From: Lachnoclostridium sp. UBA1308
GTDB lineage: Bacteria > Bacillota > Clostridia > Lachnospirales > Lachnospiraceae
NCBI GenBank assembly: GCA_002307215.1
Contig: DBTU01000026.1
Location: forward strand, 1-64,000
DNA: 64,000 nucleotides
Direction of reading: 5' to 3'
Shown here one piece after another: positions 45,676 to 55,057 of the stretch. A program made the translations under genes and the position numbers. Under the pieces are notes generated by a model. That model was not told the origin of the DNA. It saw nothing but the letters and a program-made list of their open reading frames with translations, and did no database searches. How positions within the stretch are numbered: position 1 is the stretch's first letter; every line of letters starts with the position of its first letter.

Positions 45676-47430
45676 ATGTTGCGTAAGAGAGAAAAGACGC
45701 TTCCTTCGGTAAATAAGGGGCCCGGTGTAATCAGTAATTTTGTGTGTGGTAGGCTGGAATACAGGCATGTTCTTTGTTTTATCATTTATTTTACCGTTAT
45801 CTCGGTACTTGAACTGATGGCTTATTCAGGCAACAGTGATGTTGCCACATGGATTGCGTCAAGGATATGGTTGGTCGGAGGAGTGATATGTATTGTTATT
45901 CTTCTTGTTCTATTTGGAAATGCAGTAAAGACGGACTTTCTTCAGATGAAGTTGATTTCTCTGATAGCAATAACAGGAATAATCATCTATTTAATCTGGA
46001 TATGTACTAGCGTGAGCGCCGCTGATGTGAGCCCGGATGCTACGCAACAGGCAGCGGCAGGATTGAATTCATTTTTCACGAAGAATTTTAATTACACCGG
46101 GAAAGCCTTTCTTGGATATCCAAACCGTCAATATCTGTTGATTGCATTACCCGCTTTGTTCTTTGGACGAAGCATTGCGACCCTTCATATAGGGTTTGCA
46201 CTACCATTTATTATCGGAATACTTACAATGTACAGTGGCTTGCGAGGATGGCTGGATAAGAAGGGCATCAATGGGAGTTATGCTGTGATTGCCGTCTATG
46301 CAATTTTTGCATTCCGCTTTGTAACAGAATATTATATTAATTTTGAGCAGGCAATCTTACCGATTTCCCTGACAATGATTTTGATTGGACTATTTCTTAG
46401 GCTCTTGTGCCGACCGGACGCCGCAGGGGTATTTTGTATAGCCTGGATCGGAGGTCTATGCAGTAACTGTTATACTCCGGCGCTTGCAACGCTGGGGCTG
46501 CTGCTTCTATTGATGGGACTTTTTTCTGTTACATTAATCTTAGCACCACGCAGACTACCGTTTCTATTAGAGAACAGGAAGCAGACCACCTATATTTTGA
46601 TTATGGCGATTGTCAATATTCTTATATTTTATATGGCAACTTTATTGGGAGTAAGGGCAGACAGGGTTACAAGACTGAGAGAGGGAATACATTATTCTTC
46701 CGTTATTTATAAAAGCATCCTAAACTTTTTGACCGATAAAAATGCAATATTTATGGGCTTTATGGGCCTTCTTGTGATTGTATATCTCGTTGCAGCTTTA
46801 TCTCTGAGATTAAAGGTGTATGATTTACTGATTTCGCTGTGGGTTTTAGGTGTCTTTGTGGCAACGAATTTGTTGGAGGGTTACACGACATATGCGGAAG
46901 CAGCGGTTATGCAGAGGGCATTAGTTGTAATTCCGGTATTGATTGCCGGGATGTTTCTGGCCTTCTGTGATTTCGTAAAAAAACATAACCTGCAAATGAA
47001 GAATGACATACTAAGCGTGATTCTTTTTGTTCTGATCTTGATCGGACGACATAACTTTGCACAGACGAATCAATCGTTTCTCTATTATAACTATATTCAG
47101 CCAATGAAATACATGCTGGAGGATCTGGAGAATACTACAGATCAATTGGGCCTATCCCATACGGATACATTTAATTATGTGATTTATACCGACAATATCT
47201 GTTTCACAAATTCTGCAGATTATTTTAAGTTCTTATATCCGAAGGCCATCGTTTATAACGCAGAAAAAGGGGCATTCCCGGAAGGAGTGGACCTGTCATT
47301 GCCGACCGTTATCTATGGAGATTATAATTTTACCGGAATGACTCCGTCCGGAGAAATTCGGATGATATCCTATGATAATAAAAGATATGAGGAACAGGGC
47401 TATTGGTATGAAGAGAGTATATCAAAGTAG
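45676..47430 (+). CDS. polytopic membrane protein, possibly GT-C glycosyltransferase-like
   Basis: A 584-aa protein with about 12-13 hydrophobic helices and a C-terminal soluble tail of about 100 residues. Long loops lie between helices 3-4 (about 117-150) and near the end. The topology recalls GT-C-type lipid-linked-sugar transferases and O-antigen-like membrane proteins, but I see no diagnostic DxD/ExD motif, so the function is open. ATG at 45676 follows a GGAG. It stands alone, convergent with the Fpg-like gene only 23 bp away. Confidence 0.75.
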   Translation: MLRKREKTLPSVNKGPGVISNFVCGRLEYRHVLCFIIYFTVISVLELMAYSGNSDVATWIASRIWLVGGVICIVILLVLFGNAVKTDFLQMKLISLIAITGIIIYLIWICTSVSAADVSPDATQQAAAGLNSFFTKNFNYTGKAFLGYPNRQYLLIALPALFFGRSIATLHIGFALPFIIGILTMYSGLRGWLDKKGINGSYAVIAVYAIFAFRFVTEYYINFEQAILPISLTMILIGLFLRLLCRPDAAGVFCIAWIGGLCSNCYTPALATLGLLLLLMGLFSVTLILAPRRLPFLLENRKQTTYILIMAIVNILIFYMATLLGVRADRVTRLREGIHYSSVIYKSILNFLTDKNAIFMGFMGLLVIVYLVAALSLRLKVYDLLISLWVLGVFVATNLLEGYTTYAEAAVMQRALVVIPVLIAGMFLAFCDFVKKHNLQMKNDILSVILFVLILIGRHNFAQTNQSFLYYNYIQPMKYMLEDLENTTDQLGLSHTDTFNYVIYTDNICFTNSADYFKFLYPKAIVYNAEKGAFPEGVDLSLPTVIYGDYNFTGMTPSGEIRMISYDNKRYEEQGYWYEESISK

Positions 47431-47453
47431 TGGATCGGATCCGGTAAACTTAC

Positions 47454-48275
47454 TTATTTCTGGCAATGCTCGCAGTAATATACATTCCCGCCCATAAAAC
47501 TTTCTCTTCGGATTTCGTACCCACATTTCGTACAAGGATCCATATACGTTTTTTTACTAAGATATGTCATGTAGCCGCCGGGATTTCCAAAAAGGTCCTT
47601 TTCAGTATCCCTTCCGCCCTTTTCAGTCATTTCATACAGAACACTTTTTATGGATCTATAAAGGTTACGCAGATCCTCTTCAGACAGTGTATTCATCTTG
47701 CGCTTTGGATGAAAGCCTGACAGATATAGGATATCTTGTAATACACCATTGCCTACGCCCGGCATCCGCTGCTCGGTAGCAATAAAAGCCTTTAATGATT
47801 TACTTGCAAGTGCATCGGTATAGAGTGAACGGAAATATTCATAGGTGAAAGCACTACTTAACGGTGAGGGCTTTGCACAGGATCCAAGATAGTAAGGATT
47901 ATCATTTTGTCCTTCAAGGTAAGTCCATAAGCCTCCGTACATCTGTATGGTGGCTACAAGTGCTGAGTCATCAGTAAATTCAATATAGAGCTGGTGCTTT
48001 GTCGGTGCTTTTGTGTAATCGTTATAATATTTTGGCGTGGCGCCATCTCCGAATAGAATACGATAATCCTCTGCTTCTATTTCAACCATTCCTCCACGGG
48101 CATAAGTGGAGCCGATTTGTTTGCCGGCAAGAAAGCTGTCGTAGTCCGCAGGATCGCCGGAATACCAGGCAAACTTATGAGGAGATTTATTAGCCTCCAC
48201 AAATTTAATTGTTTTTCCCTTGATTGTTTTATTCAGCTGTCCGGCTAGGGTATTGCTCTCAGGTATTTCCAACAT
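47454..48275 (-). CDS. Fpg/Nei-family DNA glycosylase-like protein lacking Pro1
   Basis: A 273-aa protein of the formamidopyrimidine glycosylase/endonuclease VIII family. It has a helix-two-turn-helix segment with RMPGVGNGVLQDIL and a C-terminal zinc finger C248-x2-C251 and C268-x2-C271 with an RR inside. In classic enzymes the mature N-terminus is Pro-Glu and the proline is the nucleophile. Here the protein starts Met-Leu-Glu-Ile-Pro-Glu, so the Glu is kept but Pro is replaced by Leu. It may still bind damaged DNA but is unlikely to act by the usual mechanism (inference). AAAGGA precedes the ATG at 48275. Upstream start codons that would restore Pro1 are not seen. Confidence 0.85.
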   Translation of the reverse strand: MLEIPESNTLAGQLNKTIKGKTIKFVEANKSPHKFAWYSGDPADYDSFLAGKQIGSTYARGGMVEIEAEDYRILFGDGATPKYYNDYTKAPTKHQLYIEFTDDSALVATIQMYGGLWTYLEGQNDNPYYLGSCAKPSPLSSAFTYEYFRSLYTDALASKSLKAFIATEQRMPGVGNGVLQDILYLSGFHPKRKMNTLSEEDLRNLYRSIKSVLYEMTEKGGRDTEKDLFGNPGGYMTYLSKKTYMDPCTKCGYEIRRESFMGGNVYYCEHCQK

Positions 48276-48424
48276 AATAATAAGCGCATCCTTTCATTTC
48301 GTTTTGAAATATTTATTGTCCTGTATTTTGATTTCAATTATATAACAAAGCAATTTATTTCACCAGTAAATTGGTCAATAATGCAAAAATATTAACAATT
48401 ATTTCTATAAACGACAAAATATTC

Positions 48425-48454
48425 TTGTGAAATGCAAGTTGGTTAGTCTATAAT
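48425..48454 (+). promoter_or_regulatory. sigma-A-type promoter of the zinc-ribbon gene
   Basis: TTGTGA (48425-48430), 18-nt spacer, TATAAT (48449-48454), 35 bp before the ATG. Confidence 0.6.
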
Positions 48455-48489
48455 GTTAATGAAATAACGTATAATTCGGAGGGTGAAAT

Positions 48490-50739
48490 ATGATAACATG
48501 TAAAAAATGTAATGCCCAGTTGGCAGAAGGATCTAAATTCTGCTATAACTGTGGTGCAGAGGTTACTGAAATAAAGTACTGTGCGAAATGCGGCACACCA
48601 ATAGGCAATGAATCAAGCTACTGTATGACATGTGGGGCTCCGGTAGCAGCTGTTCAAACGCCAATCTCTGTTCAGGAAAAAGCACCGGAAGTACAGATTC
48701 CATCCCGGCAAGTATTCGCACCGATTCCCGTACCAAATCCGATGCAGCAAAGCTCACAAGCAGGTGCCCCGGTTAAGAAATCCGGTAGTAAGCTGCCTTT
48801 TATTCTAATAGGAGCAGGAGCGCTTGTTCTTGCTATTCTACTTGCCGCATTTATGGTTCCTAAGGTTTTTTCGATAATAACAAAAACACCTGAAGGTATT
48901 GTGTATATGAAGGATGATGAGATTAATTATTCTTCACTGTCAAAGGTTAAGCCAAAAGAGATCACAGATAATCTGTATGCGGGCACAACGTCAGAAAATG
49001 ATTATGCTTTTACGAGCTATGTATGCTTCAGTGAAAATGGTAAGAGGATGTTCTATCCCGATGAAATGTCCGACATGTCGGAAGGAGCTACCATCTACTA
49101 TTGTAATATAAGTGCAAAAAAACAAGAGGGACAAAAAATTGATTCGGATATCACCTCCTATGTAATTAATAAAAAAGGTACCAAGGTCTATTATTTGAAG
49201 GGGACAGACGGTGATTTTTATCAGAGTGATTTAAAGGACAAAGATAAGATTGATAGCGATGTAGTTGAGTTCTATGTGGATGAAACCGGAAATAACCTAG
49301 TTTATATTACGAATGACGGAACAATTTATCGGAAGGAAGGCACAAAGGACAGCGAGAAGATTGACAATAATGCTACACTAAGGTCAGTATCCTCTGATTT
49401 GAAGAGCATAATTTACATATCAGATGGCGCCTTATATATAAAATCCGGTAAGGACGACAAAGAAAAGATTGATTCCGATGTGTATGACATTATAAAAACA
49501 TACGACACCGGTGAGGTGTATTACTTGAAATCGAATGATGCCTCGTTATCTCTGTCTGAATTTGTCAATGACGATTTGGCCGATTCCGACAGCGCTATGG
49601 AAGAGCCGATAGAGCCGGCTTACCCGGATTACTATTCTTACCAACCAACGGATACCTATCCGACAGAGCCGGACTATATGGACTATGCGGATTACTGGGG
49701 AGATGTTGACTGGGATACGTATTATGCCGCTTATGATCAATACGCGGCAGACATCTCCGCATATACGCAAAAGTGGGACGATGCCTATTATGCAGCGATA
49801 GATCAGTATAACTTGGATTATGACAAATATACAAGTGACTATGATGAGTATTATGCCAAAATTGATCGTGACAGCCTTCGTGAAACCTTTGCCACAGAGA
49901 AGGTTACGTTAACAACCTATAGTCTGTATTATTATGGGGAGGGTGAATCAAAACTCATTACAGACGCTTATAATACATACAATGATTACTCGTTTGAAGC
50001 GCCTGTTCTGGTCTATCAGAATAATATCAAAGGAGAATATAGCCGAATGAATATGTCGGAAATAACCTCTTATGAGGATGTATACAATCTGGCATCGGCA
50101 ACAACTTCCTTTACAACCGACGTATATATAGCTGTTAATTCAAAGGCAGTAAAGCTCGACCAGAAGGATGGAGCATCCTATTATATGAATAATGATGGGA
50201 CTCGCCTTTACTTTCTTAACAATGTAGATGTAGATGAGAGTACCGGGGATTTATCATATTTTGTGATCAAAGGTGATACGGTTTCTTCTCCCGAAATATA
50301 CGATACAGATGTATACAGCTATAATCTTGTAGGCGATGAGGGCGTTCCGGCTTACTTTAAGAATGTTGAGGACGGAAGCGGTGATCTCTACCTTGATAAG
50401 AAAAAGATAGAATCAGATGCTTATGCCTATTCAGCATATTCAATACCGGGAACAGATACAATCACTTATTATACCGATTACAATGATACAGATTATACCT
50501 ACACTTTAAAAACATATGATGGGAAAAAGTCAAATAAAATTGCTGATGATATATACAACTTTACGATTTTGAAAAATAACAATATTGCATTTATATCGGA
50601 TTATGATGACGGTGACCAGACAGGGGATCTGTATGTATACAATGGTGGTAAGGAAAATAAATTAATTGATAAAGAGGTGTCCCAGATATTATATGTATCT
50701 CAAAACTATTTCTGGGGTGGCTCATATTCTGATTATTAA
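48490..50739 (+). CDS. double zinc-ribbon membrane protein with propeller-like repeats
   Basis: A 749-aa protein. Two zinc ribbons are at the N-terminus: Cys4/7/18/21 and Cys31/34/45/48. A linker rich in Pro/Gln leads to one membrane helix at about 99-122. The extracellular part carries repeated strands like VVYITNDGTIYRKEG or GALYIKSG, resembling a beta-propeller (TolB or DUF5050 type), interrupted at about 360-465 by a Tyr/Asp/Pro-rich stretch with many YD/DY pairs, then resumes to the end. Cytoplasmic zinc ribbon plus outside propeller is a common Clostridia design of unknown role. GGAGGGTG precedes the ATG. Confidence 0.85.
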   Translation: MITCKKCNAQLAEGSKFCYNCGAEVTEIKYCAKCGTPIGNESSYCMTCGAPVAAVQTPISVQEKAPEVQIPSRQVFAPIPVPNPMQQSSQAGAPVKKSGSKLPFILIGAGALVLAILLAAFMVPKVFSIITKTPEGIVYMKDDEINYSSLSKVKPKEITDNLYAGTTSENDYAFTSYVCFSENGKRMFYPDEMSDMSEGATIYYCNISAKKQEGQKIDSDITSYVINKKGTKVYYLKGTDGDFYQSDLKDKDKIDSDVVEFYVDETGNNLVYITNDGTIYRKEGTKDSEKIDNNATLRSVSSDLKSIIYISDGALYIKSGKDDKEKIDSDVYDIIKTYDTGEVYYLKSNDASLSLSEFVNDDLADSDSAMEEPIEPAYPDYYSYQPTDTYPTEPDYMDYADYWGDVDWDTYYAAYDQYAADISAYTQKWDDAYYAAIDQYNLDYDKYTSDYDEYYAKIDRDSLRETFATEKVTLTTYSLYYYGEGESKLITDAYNTYNDYSFEAPVLVYQNNIKGEYSRMNMSEITSYEDVYNLASATTSFTTDVYIAVNSKAVKLDQKDGASYYMNNDGTRLYFLNNVDVDESTGDLSYFVIKGDTVSSPEIYDTDVYSYNLVGDEGVPAYFKNVEDGSGDLYLDKKKIESDAYAYSAYSIPGTDTITYYTDYNDTDYTYTLKTYDGKKSNKIADDIYNFTILKNNNIAFISDYDDGDQTGDLYVYNGGKENKLIDKEVSQILYVSQNYFWGGSYSDY

Positions 50740-50799
50740 TTCATAAGAATAGCCAAAGAACTGCTGCAAATAATTCCATTACCTATATTAACAACAAAC

Positions 50800-50874
50800 A
50801 ATACGGTTGAATCTATTATCCTGCCTCCGGGTTTTTACCCGGTATGGGCAGACGAATATAGATACAACCGTATT
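50800..50874. terminator. long imperfect hairpin between convergent genes
   Basis: Nested perfect arms: AATACGGTTG/CAACCGTATT (50800-50809 and 50865-50874), ATCTAT/ATAGAT (50811-50816, 50858-50863), CTGCC/GGCAG (50821-50825, 50847-50851) and CCGGGT/ACCCGG (50827-50832, 50837-50842). The total is about 27 bp of paired arms in 75 nt. It may be a two-way terminator or a small mobile palindrome. Confidence 0.65.
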
Positions 50875-50960
50875 CATTTATTGAACGATTGTGATTATAT
50901 TGAAACATTTCTTTCCTGTCTTGTCACTATCCTTGCTAGGCTGAACTGTAACGACTATAA

Positions 50961-52304
50961 CTAACGGGTACCCTTTAAAACATTTCCAATCATCTTGAAA
51001 TTCGGTTTTTGACCGCTATATAAGATTAGCCCTTTATAAAGTCTTCCGGAAAGCATCATAATCAATAAACAGAACACACACAGTACAGCTAGGGTGAGAA
51101 TACCCTCTCCGAGCCCTATGGTACCCGTAATTAAGTCGGACGGAACACTGAACGGAGCCGTGAAGGGAATGTATCTGGCTACTTTGACCAGTGCTTCATT
51201 GTGGTAGATAGGAGCCATATAAGCTACCAGGAAGCTGATAATAATAGGAAACATAAAAAGCTGTTGGGAGGAAGCAACGTCCTCCGGCTTAGATACCATA
51301 CAGCCTGCCAGCCCGGCAATTACACAGTAGAATAAGAAGCCGACACAGAAGAAAGTGATTGCAAGAATAATTGCAGCAGGGGATAATGCAGTCTCTCCGA
51401 TGTTATCCTTCAGGAAGTCAATTACAGTAATCACGGAATTCGTATAATCCGGATAAAGGACGTGTGCAATTGCATCAGCACCATATAAGCCAATAAAAAT
51501 GGAAGCGATCCAAGTCACAAATTGTAGCAATGCCATGGAAGTCACTGCTAAAATCTTACCGGAAATCAATGCATATGGGTGAATTGAGGTCAGCAGGGTT
51601 TCCATAAGCCTAGAGGTCTTCTCGGTGGATACGGACTTACTGATGGTCTGACCATACAGAATCAGCATCATATAAAGCATAAAGGCGAAAAGCATAGGTG
51701 CGATAAGCTTAATTGCGTAGGCAATGCCGCTACTACTTACTCCGATAGTGGAATAAGAGGTAACTGCCGGGGTCATCACGATGGAGAGCTGGTTACTCGT
51801 CAGACCGGACTGTAGAAGCTTATTGGTATTAAACGCGACTGACATTTCCTGAACTACCGTATTTGCCTGACCGCTTGATATAATTGAGCCGGAAGGAATT
51901 ACTGCCTCAAGCTCATATCCGCTGTCCGTTGTGGTAATAATGACGGCAATTGAGGAGTCGGAATCTGTTCCGGCAGTCTTTACCACAGTATCGCGCGACT
52001 GCTCGGTAAGCTGAATATATTCAATGTTTTGAAAGCGCTCTGACTGAAGCGATGTATTAAGCGCTTTAAAATCAGTCGGTTGCAAGCCACTATTATCAAG
52101 AACAAACACTTTATTGATGGGAGAAGCATCAGCATTCTCCGGTTTGTTATCTTCCGGCTTTGCATTGAGTAGGGTTATTGTTACAATAACACCGATAATC
52201 ACTAATGAAATTAGGGCTGTGATCAGCTTGAAGGCTACTCCCTTGGTGGACTGACGCAAGGTAAAACCATATACGGATGTCCATCCGCTAAAATTATGTT
52301 TCAT
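50961..52304 (-). CDS. ABC-2 type permease (NatB-like), distal
   Basis: A 447-aa ABC exporter permease: one N-terminal helix (about 27-48), a long external domain of about 150 residues, then five or six helices from about 205 to 430. The layout matches the NatB/YhaP group, whose members export Na+ or peptides; substrate here is unknown. AGGAGGT precedes the ATG at 52304. It is the third gene of the ATPase-permease-permease operon, 29 bp after the other permease, with which it shares fold and phrases such as TEKTSRLMETLL. Confidence 0.9.
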   Translation of the reverse strand: MKHNFSGWTSVYGFTLRQSTKGVAFKLITALISLVIIGVIVTITLLNAKPEDNKPENADASPINKVFVLDNSGLQPTDFKALNTSLQSERFQNIEYIQLTEQSRDTVVKTAGTDSDSSIAVIITTTDSGYELEAVIPSGSIISSGQANTVVQEMSVAFNTNKLLQSGLTSNQLSIVMTPAVTSYSTIGVSSSGIAYAIKLIAPMLFAFMLYMMLILYGQTISKSVSTEKTSRLMETLLTSIHPYALISGKILAVTSMALLQFVTWIASIFIGLYGADAIAHVLYPDYTNSVITVIDFLKDNIGETALSPAAIILAITFFCVGFLFYCVIAGLAGCMVSKPEDVASSQQLFMFPIIISFLVAYMAPIYHNEALVKVARYIPFTAPFSVPSDLITGTIGLGEGILTLAVLCVFCLLIMMLSGRLYKGLILYSGQKPNFKMIGNVLKGTR

Positions 52305-52333
52305 AACTACCTCCTGTATGCCGTAATCGGCGA

Positions 52334-53680
52334 TTAATTCGTCTTGTACCTAGATAATTTGACCAAATCCTTAATCTTAATCTTGTTGTCGGTATGAAGA
52401 ATTAATGTCTCAAATACCTTAGCAACAAATTTTAATAATAAGATGTTGGAGACAATCAGCAGGGCGAAGGATGCAGCTGCAATCGGGAGGCTGACCTTTC
52501 CGACTAAAAGTGCACCGGGAACAAGGAAAGGTGAGGATAACGGAAACAGGAAGGCAAAGGTTACATAAGGATTGCTTCCGCTTCCCATCAAGACATTAAT
52601 TGCTCCGACACCAATATATGCGCCGACGAGGCTGGTTATGGTAAATAAGGTCAGTCCCTCTTGTAGTTCCTCAAGCCTGCTTACCGTCGAGCCGGCAAGA
52701 CCTGCCAGTGTCGCAAAAAATATCAGACCGAGTAAAACAAATACAATGCACAGGATAATATTTCCGAGGTTTAAATTCTCAAAAATATTCTCAGGTAAAT
52801 ATTTCGTCATGATATCTTCCCCCTTTCCTGTGATAAAAGCCGCGGAGACTTTACTGGAGATGAAGACCACAACGACCATTGAAACCATTTGCAAAAGTAC
52901 CGCCGAAAGCATTGCAATGATTTTGCCGATAATGAGTGCAAGCGGCTTTACCGAGATTAACAAATATTCCATGACACGCGTGGATTTTTCGGTAACGAGG
53001 GAGGTTGCGACCTGGGCACTGGCGATGGAATTTACCATAAGTACAAGGAACCAGAGTCCATAAATAAACCAGTATTCACTGAAGGAAATCTTGGTATCCG
53101 CCTTTACGATTTCATTTCCACTTATATCAAGCATCGAGACCTTGGTAGCAACACTTGCATCCAGTTTTGTTTCCTGATCCTTTGTGACTCCAAGGGCTAT
53201 TCGCTTGTAGGAATCAAATTGTGAGGCAACCGCGTCCCCCAAGGTAGACAGTGAACCGTCACCGACAGGTCCGCTACCGGCCTTCACAAAGCTTAAGGAA
53301 TACATTCCGGGTGTATTAGATATCGTTAGGATAACTGAGGTGTTTTCCTCTGCTTCGATTCTATCTGAGACAATATCATAATTCTCAGTCATTGCTACCC
53401 AGGTAATATTACGAAAGGCAGCTGTATCATGAAGTTCTGCAAAATCCATATCGGGTAGGGAGGTCTGATTATCGACATATACCTTCTCAATCGGACTGGG
53501 TTTATCCTTAGCATCCGCTCCGTCCAATCCGCCGGAGGTAATTAACGACATCACCGGGATGGAGAGTGCAGCAAGAAGCAGGAATATCACATACGAGATA
53601 ATAAATGATTTACTTTTCATAGTCTGGAGGAAGGTAAAGGAGAGAACATCCCTCCATCCGCTTATGCTACTTTTATTCAT
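52334..53680 (-). CDS. ABC-2 type permease (NatB-like), proximal
   Basis: A 448-aa permease with an N-terminal helix (about 26-47), a large external loop, and a C-terminal block of about six helices. Phrase VTEKSTRVMEYLLISVKPLALIIGK is the coupling region shared by NatB-like proteins; I cite it as residues about 225-249. The open frame reaches back to 53764, but the ATG at 53680 has GGTGGGAG upstream and overlaps the ATPase stop by 8 bp, which is typical for coupled genes. It should form a heterodimer with the other permease. Confidence 0.9.
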   Translation of the reverse strand: MNKSSISGWRDVLSFTFLQTMKSKSFIISYVIFLLLAALSIPVMSLITSGGLDGADAKDKPSPIEKVYVDNQTSLPDMDFAELHDTAAFRNITWVAMTENYDIVSDRIEAEENTSVILTISNTPGMYSLSFVKAGSGPVGDGSLSTLGDAVASQFDSYKRIALGVTKDQETKLDASVATKVSMLDISGNEIVKADTKISFSEYWFIYGLWFLVLMVNSIASAQVATSLVTEKSTRVMEYLLISVKPLALIIGKIIAMLSAVLLQMVSMVVVVFISSKVSAAFITGKGEDIMTKYLPENIFENLNLGNIILCIVFVLLGLIFFATLAGLAGSTVSRLEELQEGLTLFTITSLVGAYIGVGAINVLMGSGSNPYVTFAFLFPLSSPFLVPGALLVGKVSLPIAAASFALLIVSNILLLKFVAKVFETLILHTDNKIKIKDLVKLSRYKTN

Positions 53681-54605
53681 GGACATCTCCCACCTTTTCA
53701 ATAAATATTTCATGCAGTGACGGTTCACGCAGTTCAAATTTAATAATCGGTACTTTGTTGCCAATCATATCTGCAAGGAAGTCCATAGCCTGCGCCTCGC
53801 CGGAGACCTTCAGGTGATATTCGCTCGGTGTCTTTCCCACAATGGTTAATCCAAAGGAGGAGATATAGGGAGCAATATCAACATCGCTTTTCACAAATAG
53901 ATTAACTCGGCCATAGCTCTTTCTGATTTCGTTCAGATTACCCTGCAATATGGCCTTGCCTCTGTCCATTATGGTGATGTCAGAGCAGAATTCTTCGATG
54001 GTCGGCATTTGATGGCTCGACATAATCAGGAATTTATTTTTAGAAATTTCTTCTTTTATAATGGATTTAAATAAATCTGTATTTACCGGATCGAGGCCGC
54101 TGAGCGGTTCATCCAGAATAATCAATTCGGGATCCGAGATTAAGGCAGCCATCAACTGGATCTTCTGCTGGTTACCCTTTGAAAGCTGATCGGCACGGTT
54201 TGCTTTGGAGGTCCGACCCTTTACTTTTGGCGGAAACATATATTCATTGACATCAAGTCTGTCGGACCAGTATTTAATACGCTCCATTGCGGTATGTTTA
54301 GATACTTTACGAAGCTTAGCAAAGTATAACAGCTGATCGAGTAAGGAGTACTTAGGATATAGACCGCGTTCTTCGGCAAGATAACCTACATTGGTGTGAA
54401 CCGCATCCAGTGGCTTGCCGTTCCACAAAATCTCGCCTTCATTTTTCGCGAGCATGCCCAAGATAATACGAAGTGTGGTTGTCTTGCCGGCACCGTTGGT
54501 ACCAAGCAAAGCATATACTCCCGGCTGATTGATTTCAAAGTTCAAATTGTCAACTACTACCTTATCACCATAACTTTTGGATAAATTCTTTACACTTAAC
54601 GACAT
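53673..54605 (-). CDS. ABC transporter ATP-binding protein (NatA-like)
   Basis: A 310-aa ATPase: Walker A LGTNGAGKTT near residue 34-43, signature LSKGNQQK near 139, Walker B LIILDEPLSGLD near 158, H-loop in MSSHQM, and a C-terminal extension of about 90 residues common in NatA/YhaQ-like exporters. Drives the two permeases downstream. The ATG at 54605 has only a modest AGAGGGG site. Its promoter must lie in or near the palindromic element just upstream. Confidence 0.93.
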   Translation of the reverse strand: MSLSVKNLSKSYGDKVVVDNLNFEINQPGVYALLGTNGAGKTTTLRIILGMLAKNEGEILWNGKPLDAVHTNVGYLAEERGLYPKYSLLDQLLYFAKLRKVSKHTAMERIKYWSDRLDVNEYMFPPKVKGRTSKANRADQLSKGNQQKIQLMAALISDPELIILDEPLSGLDPVNTDLFKSIIKEEISKNKFLIMSSHQMPTIEEFCSDITIMDRGKAILQGNLNEIRKSYGRVNLFVKSDVDIAPYISSFGLTIVGKTPSEYHLKVSGEAQAMDFLADMIGNKVPIIKFELREPSLHEIFIEKVGDVHE

Positions 54606-54774
54606 GTTACCCCTCTTTCCTGAATCTTTTCAAAGACTCGTTTCTTTCATATTAATATAAAATTTATGTAAACATGTATATATTTGCCATAAAACATGGT
54701 TATCATACCATAAAATGGATTGCTGTAAAAGTAAGAGACCTGTTTTTTAATGAATTTATAATAATGCCACTTGT

Positions 54775-55030
54775 CAGAAGCCAAATTCAAATTATGGTAC
54801 GTCAATTTGCACAATATCATTTCTTGATTGCGTGATGCAGAATATAGTTCGTTCGCAACACGCTCTCGCTTGGATGAAGTACGTAGTGGTACATAAGGTC
54901 CTGAAATACAGGACCTAAGTACCAACGACTTCATACAATTGCTCATCAAACTATATTCTGTATCACGCTAAAGCAGAGGAGTAGATGTGCAAATTAACGA
55001 ATATACGTTATTTGTATGGCTTTTAGCACT
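54775..55030. repeat. about 250-bp imperfect palindromic element
   Basis: The intergenic stretch of 452 bp between the ABC operon and the DUF2812 gene is dominated by a large palindrome centred near 54900. Nested arms are AATTTGCACA/TGTGCAAATT (54804-54813 and 54986-54995), GCGTGATGCAGAATATAGTT versus AACTATATTCTGTATCACGC with one mismatch (54830-54849, 54949-54968), a GATGAAGT/ACTTCATA pair, TGGTAC/GTACCA, and a perfect GGTCCTG/CAGGACC apex (54897-54903, 54909-54915). Weaker pairing (AGAAGCC/GGCTTTT) extends the arms outward to about 54775 and 55030. It has no coding capacity of its own and looks like a MITE-type or structured repetitive element. Confidence 0.82.
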
Positions 55031-55057
55031 CGAATCATACAACGACTTTTGAGGTTG

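Noticed and set aside
54647..54949. Minus-strand 100-codon frame in the intergenic region
   Set aside because: It is made of one arm of the large palindrome, lacks a ribosome site and shows no protein-like composition.
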